A stretch of 64,000 nucleotides of DNA, from assembly GCA_947499595.1 (NCBI GenBank), contig CANMOY010000001.1, positions 124,001-188,000 of the forward strand, written 5' to 3'. Below the pieces are notes generated by a model. That model ran no database searches. It saw nothing but the letters and a program-made list of their open reading frames with translations, and was not told where the DNA came from. Within the stretch, counting starts at the first letter, position 1. Every line of letters begins with the position of its first letter. Shown here one piece after another: positions 33,557-43,416 of the stretch. The translations under genes were made by a program, and so were the position numbers. This DNA is from an uncultured Mesonia sp. Lineage in GTDB: Bacteria > Bacteroidota > Bacteroidia > Flavobacteriales > Flavobacteriaceae.

Positions 33557-35968
33557 CTAAAGCATCGTTGGAAATTGTTTTGGATTTACTTCATTAAAAA
33601 TTGAATAAACTTTGTCAAACACATCATCAACAGAAGGCTTAGAAAAGTAGTCCCCATCTGTACCGTAAGCAGGTCTATGTGCTTTGGCGGTCAAGGTTTG
33701 CGGTTTACTATCTAAGTGAACATAAGCATTTTGTTTTTCTACAATTTGCTGAAGTATATAAGAAGAAGCTCCACCTGGAACATCTTCATCGATAACCAAT
33801 AACCTGTTTGTTTTAGCCACACTTTTCACAATATCGTGATTTAAATCAAAAGGTAGTAGCGATTGTACATCTATAATTTCACAATCTATACCTATTTCAC
33901 TTAATAACTCCGCAGCGTCTTCAATTATCCTCAACGTTGACCCGTATGAAACAAGGGTAATATCTTTTCCTTCTCTAATGGTTTCAACTACACCAATAGG
34001 TGTTTTAAACTCTCCAAGATTATTAGGTAACTTTTCTTTTAAGCGGTAACCGTTAAGACATTCGACAATTAGGGCCGGTTCATCACTGGCTAGCATTGTA
34101 TTGTAAAATCCTGCAGCTTTGGTCATGTTTCGGGGTACCAATATGTGAATTCCTCTTAAAAGGTGAATAATACCTCCCATAGGTGATCCGCTATGCCATA
34201 TACCTTCTAATCGGTGGCCTCTTGTTCGTACAATTAGCGGTGCTTTTTGTTTTCCTTTTGTTCTATATTGTAAGGTTGCCAAATCATCGCTCATTATCTG
34301 TAGAGCATACAATAAGTAATCTAAGTATTGAATTTCTGCAATAGGTCTTAATCCGCGCATAGCCATACCAATTCCTTGTCCAAGAATTGTTGCTTCGCGA
34401 ATACCCGCATCGGCCACTCGTAGTTCGCCATACTTTTCTTGCAAACCTTCTAAGCCTTGGTTAACGTCACCAATGTTTCCGCTATCTTCACCAAAAATTA
34501 GGGTTTCTGGTTTACTACCAAAAATAGCATCAAAATTATCTCGAATCACTATTCTAGCATCAACAAGCTCTGCCTCCTCATCATAAGTTGGTTCTACACT
34601 TTCAATATTTATTGCTGTTGAAGCGCTCTCACTATACAAATGACTACTATAGTCTAATTGGGTTTTAGAACTAAACTCTTTTGTCCAATTTAATAAAGTC
34701 GATTTTTGTGAAGGATTTTCTTTTATTATCAAACGCAACACATTTCTGGCTGCCTGTAAAACCTGGTGTTTTTCAGGGTTTTTATGAGCGGCTAATTTTT
34801 TTATTACCGCCTCTATTTTTTGCGTTGCTTGTGATTCTGGAGCTAATTGATTTAAAATATCAATCAATTGCTTTTGAGCAGTTTTAGCGGGCTCAGTAAC
34901 TTTCTCCCAAGCAGCTTTTTTGCCTTCACGCACAGTTTTTTTCGCCTCTTTTTCTATGGCTTCTAACTCTTCTTCATTCGCAAAGTTGTTAGCAATAATC
35001 CATTGACGCATTTGTGCGTTGCAATCAAACTCCTTTTCCCATTCTAAACGCTCTTTTGATTTGTAACGCTCGTGAGACCCTGAAGTAGAATGACCCTGAG
35101 GTTGCGTGAGTTCGCGTACGTGAATTAAAACAGGAACGTGCTCTTCTCTTGCAATTTTATCGGCTTTTTGATAAGCTTCAATTAATTCTGGGTAGTTCCA
35201 ACCGTTAACACAAATTATCTCATATCCCTCGTTTTTTTCATCACGTTGAAAGCCTTTTAATATTTCAGAGATGTTTTGTTTTGTAGTTTGATGTTTTGCA
35301 TGTACAGAAATACCATATTCGTCATCCCAGACACTTATTACCATAGGAACTTGTAAAACGCCGGCGGCATTTATTGTTTCCCAAAAAAGACCTTCACTTG
35401 TACTAGCATTACCTATGGTTCCCCAAGCGATTTCATTGCCTTTATTAGAAAATAATTCTTGATCTATACCTTCAACATTTCTGTAAATTTTAGAAGCTTG
35501 AGCTAATCCTAGTAAGCGAGGCATTTGGCCTGCAGTAGGTGAAATATCTGCACTTGAATTGGCTTGATTAACTATAGGTTTCCATTGGCCATCCTCTTGC
35601 AAACTATGGGTTCCGAAATGTCCACCCATTTGACGTCCTCCCGACATTGGTTCTTGTTCAATATCTGTATTTCCGTAAAGTCCTGCAAAAAACTCTTCTA
35701 CAGATAATAGGTTTAACGCCATCATAAAGGTTTGATCACGGTAATAACCCGATCTAAAGTCACCATTTTTAAATGCCTTAGCCATGGCTAGTTGAGGCAC
35801 TTCTTTACCATCACCAAATATCCCAAACTTGGCTTTTCCTGTTAAAACTTCTCTACGACCTAGTAAACTGCATTCGCGGCTAATCACGGCTGTTTTATAG
35901 TCTTTTAAAACTTCTGACTTGAAGTCTTCAAAGGAAAGGTCTATATTTTCTTTTACTTCTTTCTGCAT
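33557..35968 (-). CDS. 2-oxoacid dehydrogenase E1, alpha-beta fusion (2-oxoisovalerate type)
   Basis: An 803-residue thiamine diphosphate E1 component with both subunits in one chain. The alpha half (about 1-330) has GTIGNASTSEGLFWETIN and WDDEYGISVHAK. The beta half (about 470-803) has FGEDSGNIGDVNQGLEGL, RVADAGIREATILGQGIG and TRGHRLEGIWHSGSPMGG. Family members act in branched-chain or related 2-oxoacid oxidation. E2 and E3 are not in the window. A near-consensus TATCTTCG lies upstream on the minus strand. Confidence 0.92.
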   Translation of the reverse strand: MQKEVKENIDLSFEDFKSEVLKDYKTAVISRECSLLGRREVLTGKAKFGIFGDGKEVPQLAMAKAFKNGDFRSGYYRDQTFMMALNLLSVEEFFAGLYGNTDIEQEPMSGGRQMGGHFGTHSLQEDGQWKPIVNQANSSADISPTAGQMPRLLGLAQASKIYRNVEGIDQELFSNKGNEIAWGTIGNASTSEGLFWETINAAGVLQVPMVISVWDDEYGISVHAKHQTTKQNISEILKGFQRDEKNEGYEIICVNGWNYPELIEAYQKADKIAREEHVPVLIHVRELTQPQGHSTSGSHERYKSKERLEWEKEFDCNAQMRQWIIANNFANEEELEAIEKEAKKTVREGKKAAWEKVTEPAKTAQKQLIDILNQLAPESQATQKIEAVIKKLAAHKNPEKHQVLQAARNVLRLIIKENPSQKSTLLNWTKEFSSKTQLDYSSHLYSESASTAINIESVEPTYDEEAELVDARIVIRDNFDAIFGSKPETLIFGEDSGNIGDVNQGLEGLQEKYGELRVADAGIREATILGQGIGMAMRGLRPIAEIQYLDYLLYALQIMSDDLATLQYRTKGKQKAPLIVRTRGHRLEGIWHSGSPMGGIIHLLRGIHILVPRNMTKAAGFYNTMLASDEPALIVECLNGYRLKEKLPNNLGEFKTPIGVVETIREGKDITLVSYGSTLRIIEDAAELLSEIGIDCEIIDVQSLLPFDLNHDIVKSVAKTNRLLVIDEDVPGGASSYILQQIVEKQNAYVHLDSKPQTLTAKAHRPAYGTDGDYFSKPSVDDVFDKVYSIFNEVNPKQFPTML

Positions 35969-36213
35969 GCTTAAATCTTTTTGAGAACGGCACGAAGATA
36001 AGAAATTAGAATCAGATTTTCAACAGAAAATGAATTGAGGCATTAATAATAATTTCTGTTTAAGGCTTTATGATTAAAATTATCATAAAAAAACAATTTA
36101 AAAAGCCTTGTTTGTTGCGTAATTCTAAAAATCGCCAATTTTTATTAGCATTTTTACACTGTTGGTTCTTCTAATAATATTCATCTGTATTGTGTAACTT
36201 GGACGTGTAAAAC
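35969..36213. other. Intergenic region upstream of the E1 gene
   Basis: This 245-base gap holds the E1 promoter region and a nested inverted repeat at 36062-36109 downstream of the pseudo-peptidase gene. Nothing coding is seen. Confidence 0.45.
36062..36109 (-). terminator. Weak nested hairpin, possible terminator
   Basis: AAGGCTTT (36062-36069) pairs with AAAGCCTT (36102-36109), and TATGAT (36069-36074) with ATCATA (36082-36087) inside it. It lies about 105 bases after the end of the pseudo-peptidase gene. There is no strong U tract. Confidence 0.3.
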
Positions 36214-39021
36214 TTAATACCAACGTCTTTTAAAAAGGCTTACAAGTGTTTTTAAATCTAAGGCTACAATAAACCGTATTTTTTGATCGTAATTGTATTG
36301 ACTGGGTTCCCAACCTAAGCTCGATTGTAATGGGAAAAATACCTCAAAATAATCTTGTACTAAGCTAAGCCTTATTCCAGAATCATATAGAAACTTAGCG
36401 TCCTTATTTTTATTCTTTACTACACCGGCATCCGCGTAAGCGTGAATCCAATTCCAAATACTAAAACTTCCATTAATTGTGCTTATCCATTGGTTGGCAA
36501 AACCTGGTTGAATTTTTGACTTGAAGCCGCCTTCGGCCGCAATAAACTGCTGACTAAATAGACCGCTGGTTTCACTTCTACCGTAATAATTGTAGTCAAA
36601 CATATAATCTGACGGGCGGTCAAGGGCAAAGCTAAAATAATCTTCATTACGGGTATCATTAAACAAGAACGCCCCTGCAAACACACGTAGTTCTAACTGC
36701 CTATTGTTTAAAAATAATTTACGCCACTTTGTTGTTACCGAGATTTTACTGAATTTCTTAGCCACTTGGTAATCAAAATTTGCAGTAAAATAATCGGCAA
36801 AGTTTCTGTCGCTATAGTTGTACTGCAAATTCATTACGCTATAATCAGGATTTTGATTGGTGGCGAATAAGCTCTGGTCTTTACGAACATTTACGCTTCG
36901 AATGCTTAACGATTGTCTTTGGTTACTGCGTAAATAAGGATTTCTAAAATTTAAACTAAAATAAGGTACAACACGGTAATAAAAAGCATCTGGTGCATAA
37001 GACATTCTGGTACCACTTATCCCCAGCCGAATGGCATGTAATTCTTGGTTTTGAAAAAATGTATTGCTAGAGACACCAATAGAACCAATTAATGCATTAC
37101 TATTTAAACCGATTTTTGGAGAAATATTAAAATTAAAATTTTGAGGTAAAACAGCACGATTATGCAATTTAGGACCTATAATGAAGCCATCGTATAAATT
37201 ATAATCAAATTCAGGAATTAAAAAGAGCTGCTTGTAATAGGGGTCTTCAATATCCATAAGCAACCCCACTTGGGGTGGTTTATTAAAAACTCCTTTAAGA
37301 CTTTTATAGTTATTTCTCTGATTATATTCAGGTATGATTTGTTCATGATTTAAGGCTATGCGGTCTATAGCGTCTTTAGAAATATGAATCTTACCTTCTC
37401 CGTTTTTAATTCTTAACCAATGTTTACTTACTATATTCTTACCATTTAATCCGTACACGGCAACGGGTAAATTTTTATGATTTTTACTGGTTACGATTAC
37501 TTGTAAAGAATCGTTTTTAGTAGTTACCTTTTTTATTTTAAAATCAATTGGTAGATTGGTTTGAATATACTCATTAAAAAACCAATCGATTGGCTTTTTT
37601 GTATATGTTTTGAATGCACTCTTTAGCTTCGTAAGGGCTAAAGTGTCTTTTTGTTTATTTTGATAAAATGCCGATAATGACTTTTTAAACGCTTCATCAT
37701 TAGCTAAATAATCTTTTAAATAATTTAATCCTAAACCAGCTTTGTAAGGCGTTGCAATATTTTTATTAAATTTTAATAATGAATCTTGAGTGGTGGTTAT
37801 AGCTTGGTCAAGATTAATACGCGCCATATTTTGGTACAACAATGCATAACGCTTATTAAAATCTAATTCGGAGGCATGGAACCAACGGATGCCTATAAGT
37901 TCGCTAAAAGCGCCTAAAAGCTTGGTGTCTTCATAATAGGTTGCTACATAATTCATCATTAAATGCACCAATAAAGCTTCTTTAATCCAATTTTCTTTTC
38001 TGGGCTCTAAATTTAATTGTCCTTTTAATAATTTATTGGTAATGGTTTTAAACATTTTAATATCATATTGAAAACCATCGGGGAAGGGGCGAATGAATTT
38101 TGGGAGTTGATTTAAACCATATACAGGGTTATCGGCATAATCGGTTTTCGTAACCAGTAATTTTTCTTGATTTAAATGGCCCAGATTTTTATTTAGGTAA
38201 TGTAAAATGCGGTGTACAATAATATTCCGGAAAGGCTGGGGCACCTCGTCATCTTCAATATTAGAAAACACTTGCATTAAATCGGTGTTAAACTGCTCAT
38301 AATCTGGGTTGGTGGTTAGATGAAAATCTAATTGTCTGAGGTTTTTTCCGCTAAGGCGGATATTTTTAGTTTGTGCTATGTGGTTAACGTGCACTTTTTT
38401 AAAATTAGAAAAAATATAATAATTTTCTGGCACTATAAAATCAACGATTAAATCTATAGGAGCCATATAAAAATCATCTACATTTTTATGGCTATATACC
38501 TTCCAGCTTTGAGCATATACCGCAGGGGTAAGCAACCAATAGCGTAAAATAAAATCTGAATCTTTATAGCCATAGCGTGTGAATTTACTATGGGGTATTT
38601 TTAAATTATATTCGAGATTAATTGAAATATGCTTTTGCGGAGGCAATTTTTTTTCTAATTGAATCACCAAGAGGTCAGGTTGATTTTTGGGTCGAAACCA
38701 ATTCAAGTTAGAATCAACATTACGTATACTTAAAATTTGTGTTTTACCTCTTTCTGAAGCTTTAGCATAGTGAAAATTACGCTGATAGTCTTCTCTAAAT
38801 CTATAGGCTAGAGGTGTTTGTTTGTTACTAAAAGCATTTATCCAATCATTAAGATAAATGACCTCGAGACTATCTTTTGAATTGTTTTTAAAAGTTAAGT
38901 TTTGCGAAACTCTCATTTTCTTTTCTGCAGCCTGAAGCGTAACTTGAGCAGTTACTTCATGCTGTGCGAAAACAGAAGCGCATTTAAGTAGAATTAGAAA
39001 AAAAAAGAGGTGCTTGTGCAT
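36214..39021 (-). CDS. Pseudo-M1 peptidase fused to an outer membrane beta-barrel
   Basis: A protein of about 935 residues. After a signal peptide, residues up to about 530 follow the M1 aminopeptidase layout: an N-terminal beta domain, a W345-I-K-E348 helix like the WLNEG helix of M1 enzymes, and an end resembling TKKPIDWFFNEYIQ. The spot where HEXXH should be, 19 residues before E348, reads K325-T-I-T-N329, so both zinc histidines and the catalytic Glu are gone. The remaining 400 residues are barrel-like strands ending in a C-terminal aromatic (RRWY). The ATG at 39021 is preferred to 39057, as it begins the signal peptide. The function is unknown. Confidence 0.75.
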   Translation of the reverse strand: MHKHLFFFLILLKCASVFAQHEVTAQVTLQAAEKKMRVSQNLTFKNNSKDSLEVIYLNDWINAFSNKQTPLAYRFREDYQRNFHYAKASERGKTQILSIRNVDSNLNWFRPKNQPDLLVIQLEKKLPPQKHISINLEYNLKIPHSKFTRYGYKDSDFILRYWLLTPAVYAQSWKVYSHKNVDDFYMAPIDLIVDFIVPENYYIFSNFKKVHVNHIAQTKNIRLSGKNLRQLDFHLTTNPDYEQFNTDLMQVFSNIEDDEVPQPFRNIIVHRILHYLNKNLGHLNQEKLLVTKTDYADNPVYGLNQLPKFIRPFPDGFQYDIKMFKTITNKLLKGQLNLEPRKENWIKEALLVHLMMNYVATYYEDTKLLGAFSELIGIRWFHASELDFNKRYALLYQNMARINLDQAITTTQDSLLKFNKNIATPYKAGLGLNYLKDYLANDEAFKKSLSAFYQNKQKDTLALTKLKSAFKTYTKKPIDWFFNEYIQTNLPIDFKIKKVTTKNDSLQVIVTSKNHKNLPVAVYGLNGKNIVSKHWLRIKNGEGKIHISKDAIDRIALNHEQIIPEYNQRNNYKSLKGVFNKPPQVGLLMDIEDPYYKQLFLIPEFDYNLYDGFIIGPKLHNRAVLPQNFNFNISPKIGLNSNALIGSIGVSSNTFFQNQELHAIRLGISGTRMSYAPDAFYYRVVPYFSLNFRNPYLRSNQRQSLSIRSVNVRKDQSLFATNQNPDYSVMNLQYNYSDRNFADYFTANFDYQVAKKFSKISVTTKWRKLFLNNRQLELRVFAGAFLFNDTRNEDYFSFALDRPSDYMFDYNYYGRSETSGLFSQQFIAAEGGFKSKIQPGFANQWISTINGSFSIWNWIHAYADAGVVKNKNKDAKFLYDSGIRLSLVQDYFEVFFPLQSSLGWEPSQYNYDQKIRFIVALDLKTLVSLFKRRWY

Positions 39022-39073
39022 AAAAGAAAACAATGGGTACTTATTTATAACAAGCAAGTACCCAAAAATTTTA

Positions 39074-39769
39074 TTAGAAATTCGGACTTAAATTAAATTC
39101 ATCGTAGAACTTATTGAGTATCTCAATAACCTCTTCTTCGGTGTCAACCAATTGTATTAAATCCATGTCGCTTGCGCTGATATTTTTGAAAGAGTCTAAT
39201 AATGTCGTTTTGACCCAGTCAAATAATCCTCCCCAAAATTCGCGCCCCACTAAGATTATAGGAAATTTATCTATTTTATGAGTTTGTATTAGCGTGATGG
39301 CTTCGAATAATTCATCTAATGTGCCAAAACCACCAGGCATTACTACAAAACCTTGAGAATATTTTACAAACATTACTTTACGCACAAAGAAGTAGTCAAA
39401 ATTTAAGTTTTTGTCTTTATCGATATAAGGATTGTCATGTTGCTCAAAAGGTAAATCTATATTTAAACCAACCGAAACACCACCTGCTTGGTGTGCACCC
39501 TTATTTCCAGCTTCCATAATACCAGGGCCACCTCCTGTAATGACACCGTAGCCGTGTTCTACAATTTTGGCAGCAATGCTTTGTGCCAATTGGTAATATT
39601 TGTGATCTTCCTTAGTACGTGCCGATCCAAATATTGAAACACAAGGACCAATTCGGCTCATTTTTTCATAGCCTTCAACAAATTCACCCATTATTTTGAA
39701 AATGGCCCAACTGTCATTGGTTTTAATCTCATTCCATCCCTTGTGTCTTTTTTCGTTTCTCATTTTCAT
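39074..39769 (-). CDS. TIGR00730/LOG family Rossmann-fold protein (second copy)
   Basis: A 231-residue LOG-family protein with SIFGSARTKEDHKYY, GVITGGGPGIMEAGNKGA and the signature PGGFGTLDELFEAITLIQ. It belongs to a longer subgroup than the copy at 20057-20665. It is a likely nucleotide phosphoribohydrolase. It starts 18 bases after the uvrA stop and is followed 53 bases later by the pseudo-peptidase gene, so all three may be cotranscribed. Confidence 0.87.
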   Translation of the reverse strand: MKMRNEKRHKGWNEIKTNDSWAIFKIMGEFVEGYEKMSRIGPCVSIFGSARTKEDHKYYQLAQSIAAKIVEHGYGVITGGGPGIMEAGNKGAHQAGGVSVGLNIDLPFEQHDNPYIDKDKNLNFDYFFVRKVMFVKYSQGFVVMPGGFGTLDELFEAITLIQTHKIDKFPIILVGREFWGGLFDWVKTTLLDSFKNISASDMDLIQLVDTEEEVIEILNKFYDEFNLSPNF

Positions 39770-39786
39770 TTACTTAATAATGTTAT

Positions 39787-42633
39787 TTATATTAAATTTT
39801 TAGTACCAATCTCTTTTGCCAAGAATTGGGCAGTATAGCCTTTACTTTGTTTTACTATCTCTTCTGGGGTACCGGTCGCTACAATTTCCCCACCGTTTTT
39901 ACCTCCCTCAAAACCAATGTCAATAATATGATCTGCCAATTTAATTACATCCATATTATGCTCTATAATCAAAACAGTATTCCCTTTAATCACCAATTTA
40001 TTCAGCACCTTCATCAATACATTTACATCTTCAAAATGCAATCCAGTGGTGGGTTCATCTAGAATATAAAAAGTATTACCAGTATCTCTTTTTGATAATT
40101 CTGTAGCCAATTTTATTCGTTGCGCTTCGCCACCCGATAGGGTAGTACTTTGTTGTCCCAAACTGATATATCCTAGACCTACATCTTGAATGGTTTTGAG
40201 TTTCCTGTAAATCTTTGGAACCGGTTCAAAAAAATCTGTAGCTTCATCGATGGTCATCTCTAAAACATCGTTAATAGATTTTCCTTTATAACGAATTTCA
40301 AGTGTTTCCCTATTAAAGCGTTTACCTTGGCATGTTTCGCATTCCACGAAAACATCAGGTAAAAAATTCATCTCAATAACTCGTAAACCTGCACCACGAC
40401 AAGTTTCGCACCTCCCGCCTTTTACATTAAAACTAAACCTCCCTGGCTTATAACCTCTTATTTGAGCTTCGGGTGTTTTAGCAAATAAACTTCTAATTTC
40501 AGAAAAAACTCCTGTATAAGTGGCGGGATTTGACCGTGGTGTTCTGCCTATTGGAGACTGATTAATGTCTATAACTTTATCTATATGTTCAAGTCCCTTT
40601 ATGTTTTTATAAGGTTTGGGTTCTTTAACCCCATTAAAATAATGCGCATTCATGATTGGATATAGCGTTTCATTAATAAGGGTTGATTTACCACTTCCTG
40701 AAACACCGGTAACTACAATCATTTTTCCTAAGGGGAAAGTAGCTGTAATATTTTTTAAATTGTTACCCGTTGCCCCTTTAAGTACTATTTTTTTACCGTT
40801 ACCATCTCTTCTTTTTTCTGGAATTTCAATCGCAACCTTTCCATTTAAATAAGATGCCGTTAGGGTTTTCTGTTTTAATAATTGATTGGGACTACCCTCG
40901 CTTATAATTTCACCACCATTTCTACCTGCCTTAGGACCTATGTCAATAACATAGTCTGCACGTTCAATCATATCCTTATCGTGCTCAACTACAATTACAG
41001 AGTTACCTACGTCTCGTAAATTGAGTAAAGAATTGATTAATTTTTCATTATCACGTTGATGCAAGCCTATACTAGGTTCATCTAATATATAAAGTACCCC
41101 GACCAATTGCGAGCCTATTTGCGTTGCCAGTCGTATACGTTGAGCTTCACCACCAGATAGACTTTTCGCACTCCGGTTAAGATTAAGATAATCTAGCCCT
41201 ACATCAAGTAAAAACTGTAGGCGGGTTTGAATTTCTTTAATAATTTCTTCGGCAATTTGAATTTGTTTTTTACTAAGCTGTTGTCTTATTTCAGCAAACC
41301 ATAGGCTTAGGCTAGCAATATCCATTTGGGCTAGCTGAGCGATGTTTAAATGATTGACTTTAAAATATAAACTCTCCTTACGCAACCTAGTTCCTGCGCA
41401 AGTGGTACAATCAATTCTATCCATAAAAGCCTTGGCCCATCTTTTTAATTTCCTAGAATCATTGTCGTTAAAAGTTTTATCTATAAAAGGTATTACGCCT
41501 TCAAAATCTATTTTATGTGAACGTTTAACACCTAAATCCTTAGAATTTGAAGTGAATTTTTCTTTACCCCCATGCAATATCAAATTGAGTGCTTCTTGGG
41601 GTATTTTTTTTATGGGATCGCTAAGTTTAAAATCATAGCGTTGCGCTATAAGTTCTAACTGTTTAAAAGCCCAGTTTTTTTTGTAAGCACCATAAGGTAT
41701 TAAACCGCCTGCTTGAATAGACTTCTTATTGTCTGGAATAATTTTTTCTATATTTACTTGATACAACTCGCCAATACCATTGCAAACAGGACAGGCTCCC
41801 TTTGGTGAATTAAAAGAAAAGTTATTAGGCTCTGGATTAGGGTAAGAAATACCCGTAGTAGGACACATCAGGGTCCGACTAAAATACCGCTCTTTTTTAT
41901 CTCCATGGTTAATAATCATGAGTACATCATCTCCATGGTCTAAGGCGGTTAGTATACTATTGTATAATCTTTTTTGCGTATTTTCTGTTTCGTCAATAGC
42001 TAATCGGTCTATGACAATCTCAATATCATGGGTTTTATACCGATCTAGTTTCATGCCTTTTTCTATATCGATAATCTCACCATCGACACGTACCTTTACA
42101 AAACCCTGTTTAGCAATTTGTTCAAATAATTCACGATAATGTCCTTTACGTGAACGAATAACTGGTGCAAGAATGTTAATGCGTTGTCCTAAATAATCTT
42201 TAGTAATTAGTTCTTGAATCTGCTCATCACTATAGCTTACCATTTTCTCTCCCGTTTCATAACTATAGGCATCAGAGGCTCTTGCATATAAAAGTCGTAG
42301 GAAATCGTAAATTTCGGTAATAGTGCCAACAGTACTTCGGGGACTTTTACTAGTGGTCTTTTGTTCTATAGCAATGACAGGAGAAAGTCCTTCAATTTTA
42401 TCTACATCAGGCCTTTCAAGACCACCTAAAAATTGTCTGGCATAAGCCGAAAACGTTTCTATATACCTACGTTGGCCTTCTGCATATAGGGTGTCAAATG
42501 CCAACGACGACTTACCCGAACCGCTAAGACCGGTTATTACCACCAGTTGATCTCGCGGAATCTTGACATCAATATTTTTTAAATTATGCACGCGAGCGCC
42601 CAGTACTTCTATAAAATCTTCAGAGTTTTTCAT
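39787..42633 (-). CDS. uvrA: UvrABC excinuclease subunit A
   Basis: UvrA (948 aa), the damage-recognition ATPase of nucleotide excision repair. It has two ABC modules: GLSGSGKSSLAFDTLYAEG with LSGGEAQRIRLATQIGSQL, and GVSGSGKSTLINETLYP with LSGGEAQRIKLATELSK. The C-terminal zinc module is intact (CETCRGAG and CETCQG). The first zinc module has C257-P-T-T260 followed by C281-P-V-C284, so one of four Cys ligands is Thr. I recall this as common in Bacteroidota UvrA. Confidence 0.97.
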   Translation of the reverse strand: MKNSEDFIEVLGARVHNLKNIDVKIPRDQLVVITGLSGSGKSSLAFDTLYAEGQRRYIETFSAYARQFLGGLERPDVDKIEGLSPVIAIEQKTTSKSPRSTVGTITEIYDFLRLLYARASDAYSYETGEKMVSYSDEQIQELITKDYLGQRINILAPVIRSRKGHYRELFEQIAKQGFVKVRVDGEIIDIEKGMKLDRYKTHDIEIVIDRLAIDETENTQKRLYNSILTALDHGDDVLMIINHGDKKERYFSRTLMCPTTGISYPNPEPNNFSFNSPKGACPVCNGIGELYQVNIEKIIPDNKKSIQAGGLIPYGAYKKNWAFKQLELIAQRYDFKLSDPIKKIPQEALNLILHGGKEKFTSNSKDLGVKRSHKIDFEGVIPFIDKTFNDNDSRKLKRWAKAFMDRIDCTTCAGTRLRKESLYFKVNHLNIAQLAQMDIASLSLWFAEIRQQLSKKQIQIAEEIIKEIQTRLQFLLDVGLDYLNLNRSAKSLSGGEAQRIRLATQIGSQLVGVLYILDEPSIGLHQRDNEKLINSLLNLRDVGNSVIVVEHDKDMIERADYVIDIGPKAGRNGGEIISEGSPNQLLKQKTLTASYLNGKVAIEIPEKRRDGNGKKIVLKGATGNNLKNITATFPLGKMIVVTGVSGSGKSTLINETLYPIMNAHYFNGVKEPKPYKNIKGLEHIDKVIDINQSPIGRTPRSNPATYTGVFSEIRSLFAKTPEAQIRGYKPGRFSFNVKGGRCETCRGAGLRVIEMNFLPDVFVECETCQGKRFNRETLEIRYKGKSINDVLEMTIDEATDFFEPVPKIYRKLKTIQDVGLGYISLGQQSTTLSGGEAQRIKLATELSKRDTGNTFYILDEPTTGLHFEDVNVLMKVLNKLVIKGNTVLIIEHNMDVIKLADHIIDIGFEGGKNGGEIVATGTPEEIVKQSKGYTAQFLAKEIGTKNLI

Positions 42634-42699
42634 AACAAATTTTGCAGACTGCTAATTTAGCCAATATTAGCTTATAGTGAAAATACCAATCTTAAACCT

Positions 42700-43323
42700 T
42701 TAATAAAATTTTTTATTTGTTTCCTCAGGATACTCTTGATCTAAAAGTGCCAGCTTTTCTTGAGCGTGTTGTATTAAATCCGTAAAGAAAATTTCAAACT
42801 CATTTTGCATAGATAAATAATGATTTTGCATAATGGGAACGGCTTCTGATAATGGTGCCTTGGTAGGAATTCGACGTGACATTTGATCTAGTATTTGAGT
42901 TATTCCCGATATACTTTGGTAACTTTTTAGCCAATTTTGCTTAATCATAATAGGGTAAAACTGATTCACTTTTTGCGGTAAAACCGATTTATGTTGGTCA
43001 AGTAAAATATAAAAATTCTCAATAAAATCATCTAGGTTTACAAAGCTATACTCGGCCCAATTAACAGCTAAGAAGTGATCGTACAGCACATCATTAATCA
43101 CCTTATTATAGTGTCTAAATTTGTTAAAAAACCGATGAGCACTTTGATACACTATAGGATGACTATCGGTATAGCTATCTATAGAACGATGAAGTAATAT
43201 TCCCTTTTTAATAGCTGTGCTATAATTTTGATAATCGTTACCTTTTACGGCATCAGCCATAAAATTGCCCAAAGTGACCATTGGCCTTTCTTGAGATAAA
43301 TAAATATGTGCCAAATAATTCAT
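42700..43323 (-). CDS. acpH: Acyl carrier protein phosphodiesterase
   Basis: A 207-residue AcpH-like (DUF479) protein that removes 4'-phosphopantetheine from ACP in characterised homologs. The N-terminal MNYLAHIYLS, GNFMADAVKGNDYQNY, LHRSIDSYTDSHPIV and DHFLAVNWAEYS segments hold the HD-like metal residues. The ATG at 43323 is preferred to a GTG two codons upstream. Confidence 0.87.
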   Translation of the reverse strand: MNYLAHIYLSQERPMVTLGNFMADAVKGNDYQNYSTAIKKGILLHRSIDSYTDSHPIVYQSAHRFFNKFRHYNKVINDVLYDHFLAVNWAEYSFVNLDDFIENFYILLDQHKSVLPQKVNQFYPIMIKQNWLKSYQSISGITQILDQMSRRIPTKAPLSEAVPIMQNHYLSMQNEFEIFFTDLIQHAQEKLALLDQEYPEETNKKFY

Positions 43324-43385
43324 AGGCACAAGATAGGAGAAAGGCTTTGTTTAAACAAGTATTTTGCAAGCTTACAATACAACAG

Positions 43386-43393
43386 TATATTTG
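43386..43393 (+). promoter_or_regulatory. Candidate -7 box for glmM
   Basis: TATATTTG lies 23 bases before the ATG at 43417. Confidence 0.55.
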
Positions 43394-43416
43394 TTTTTTT
43401 AATTAATACAAAATAG

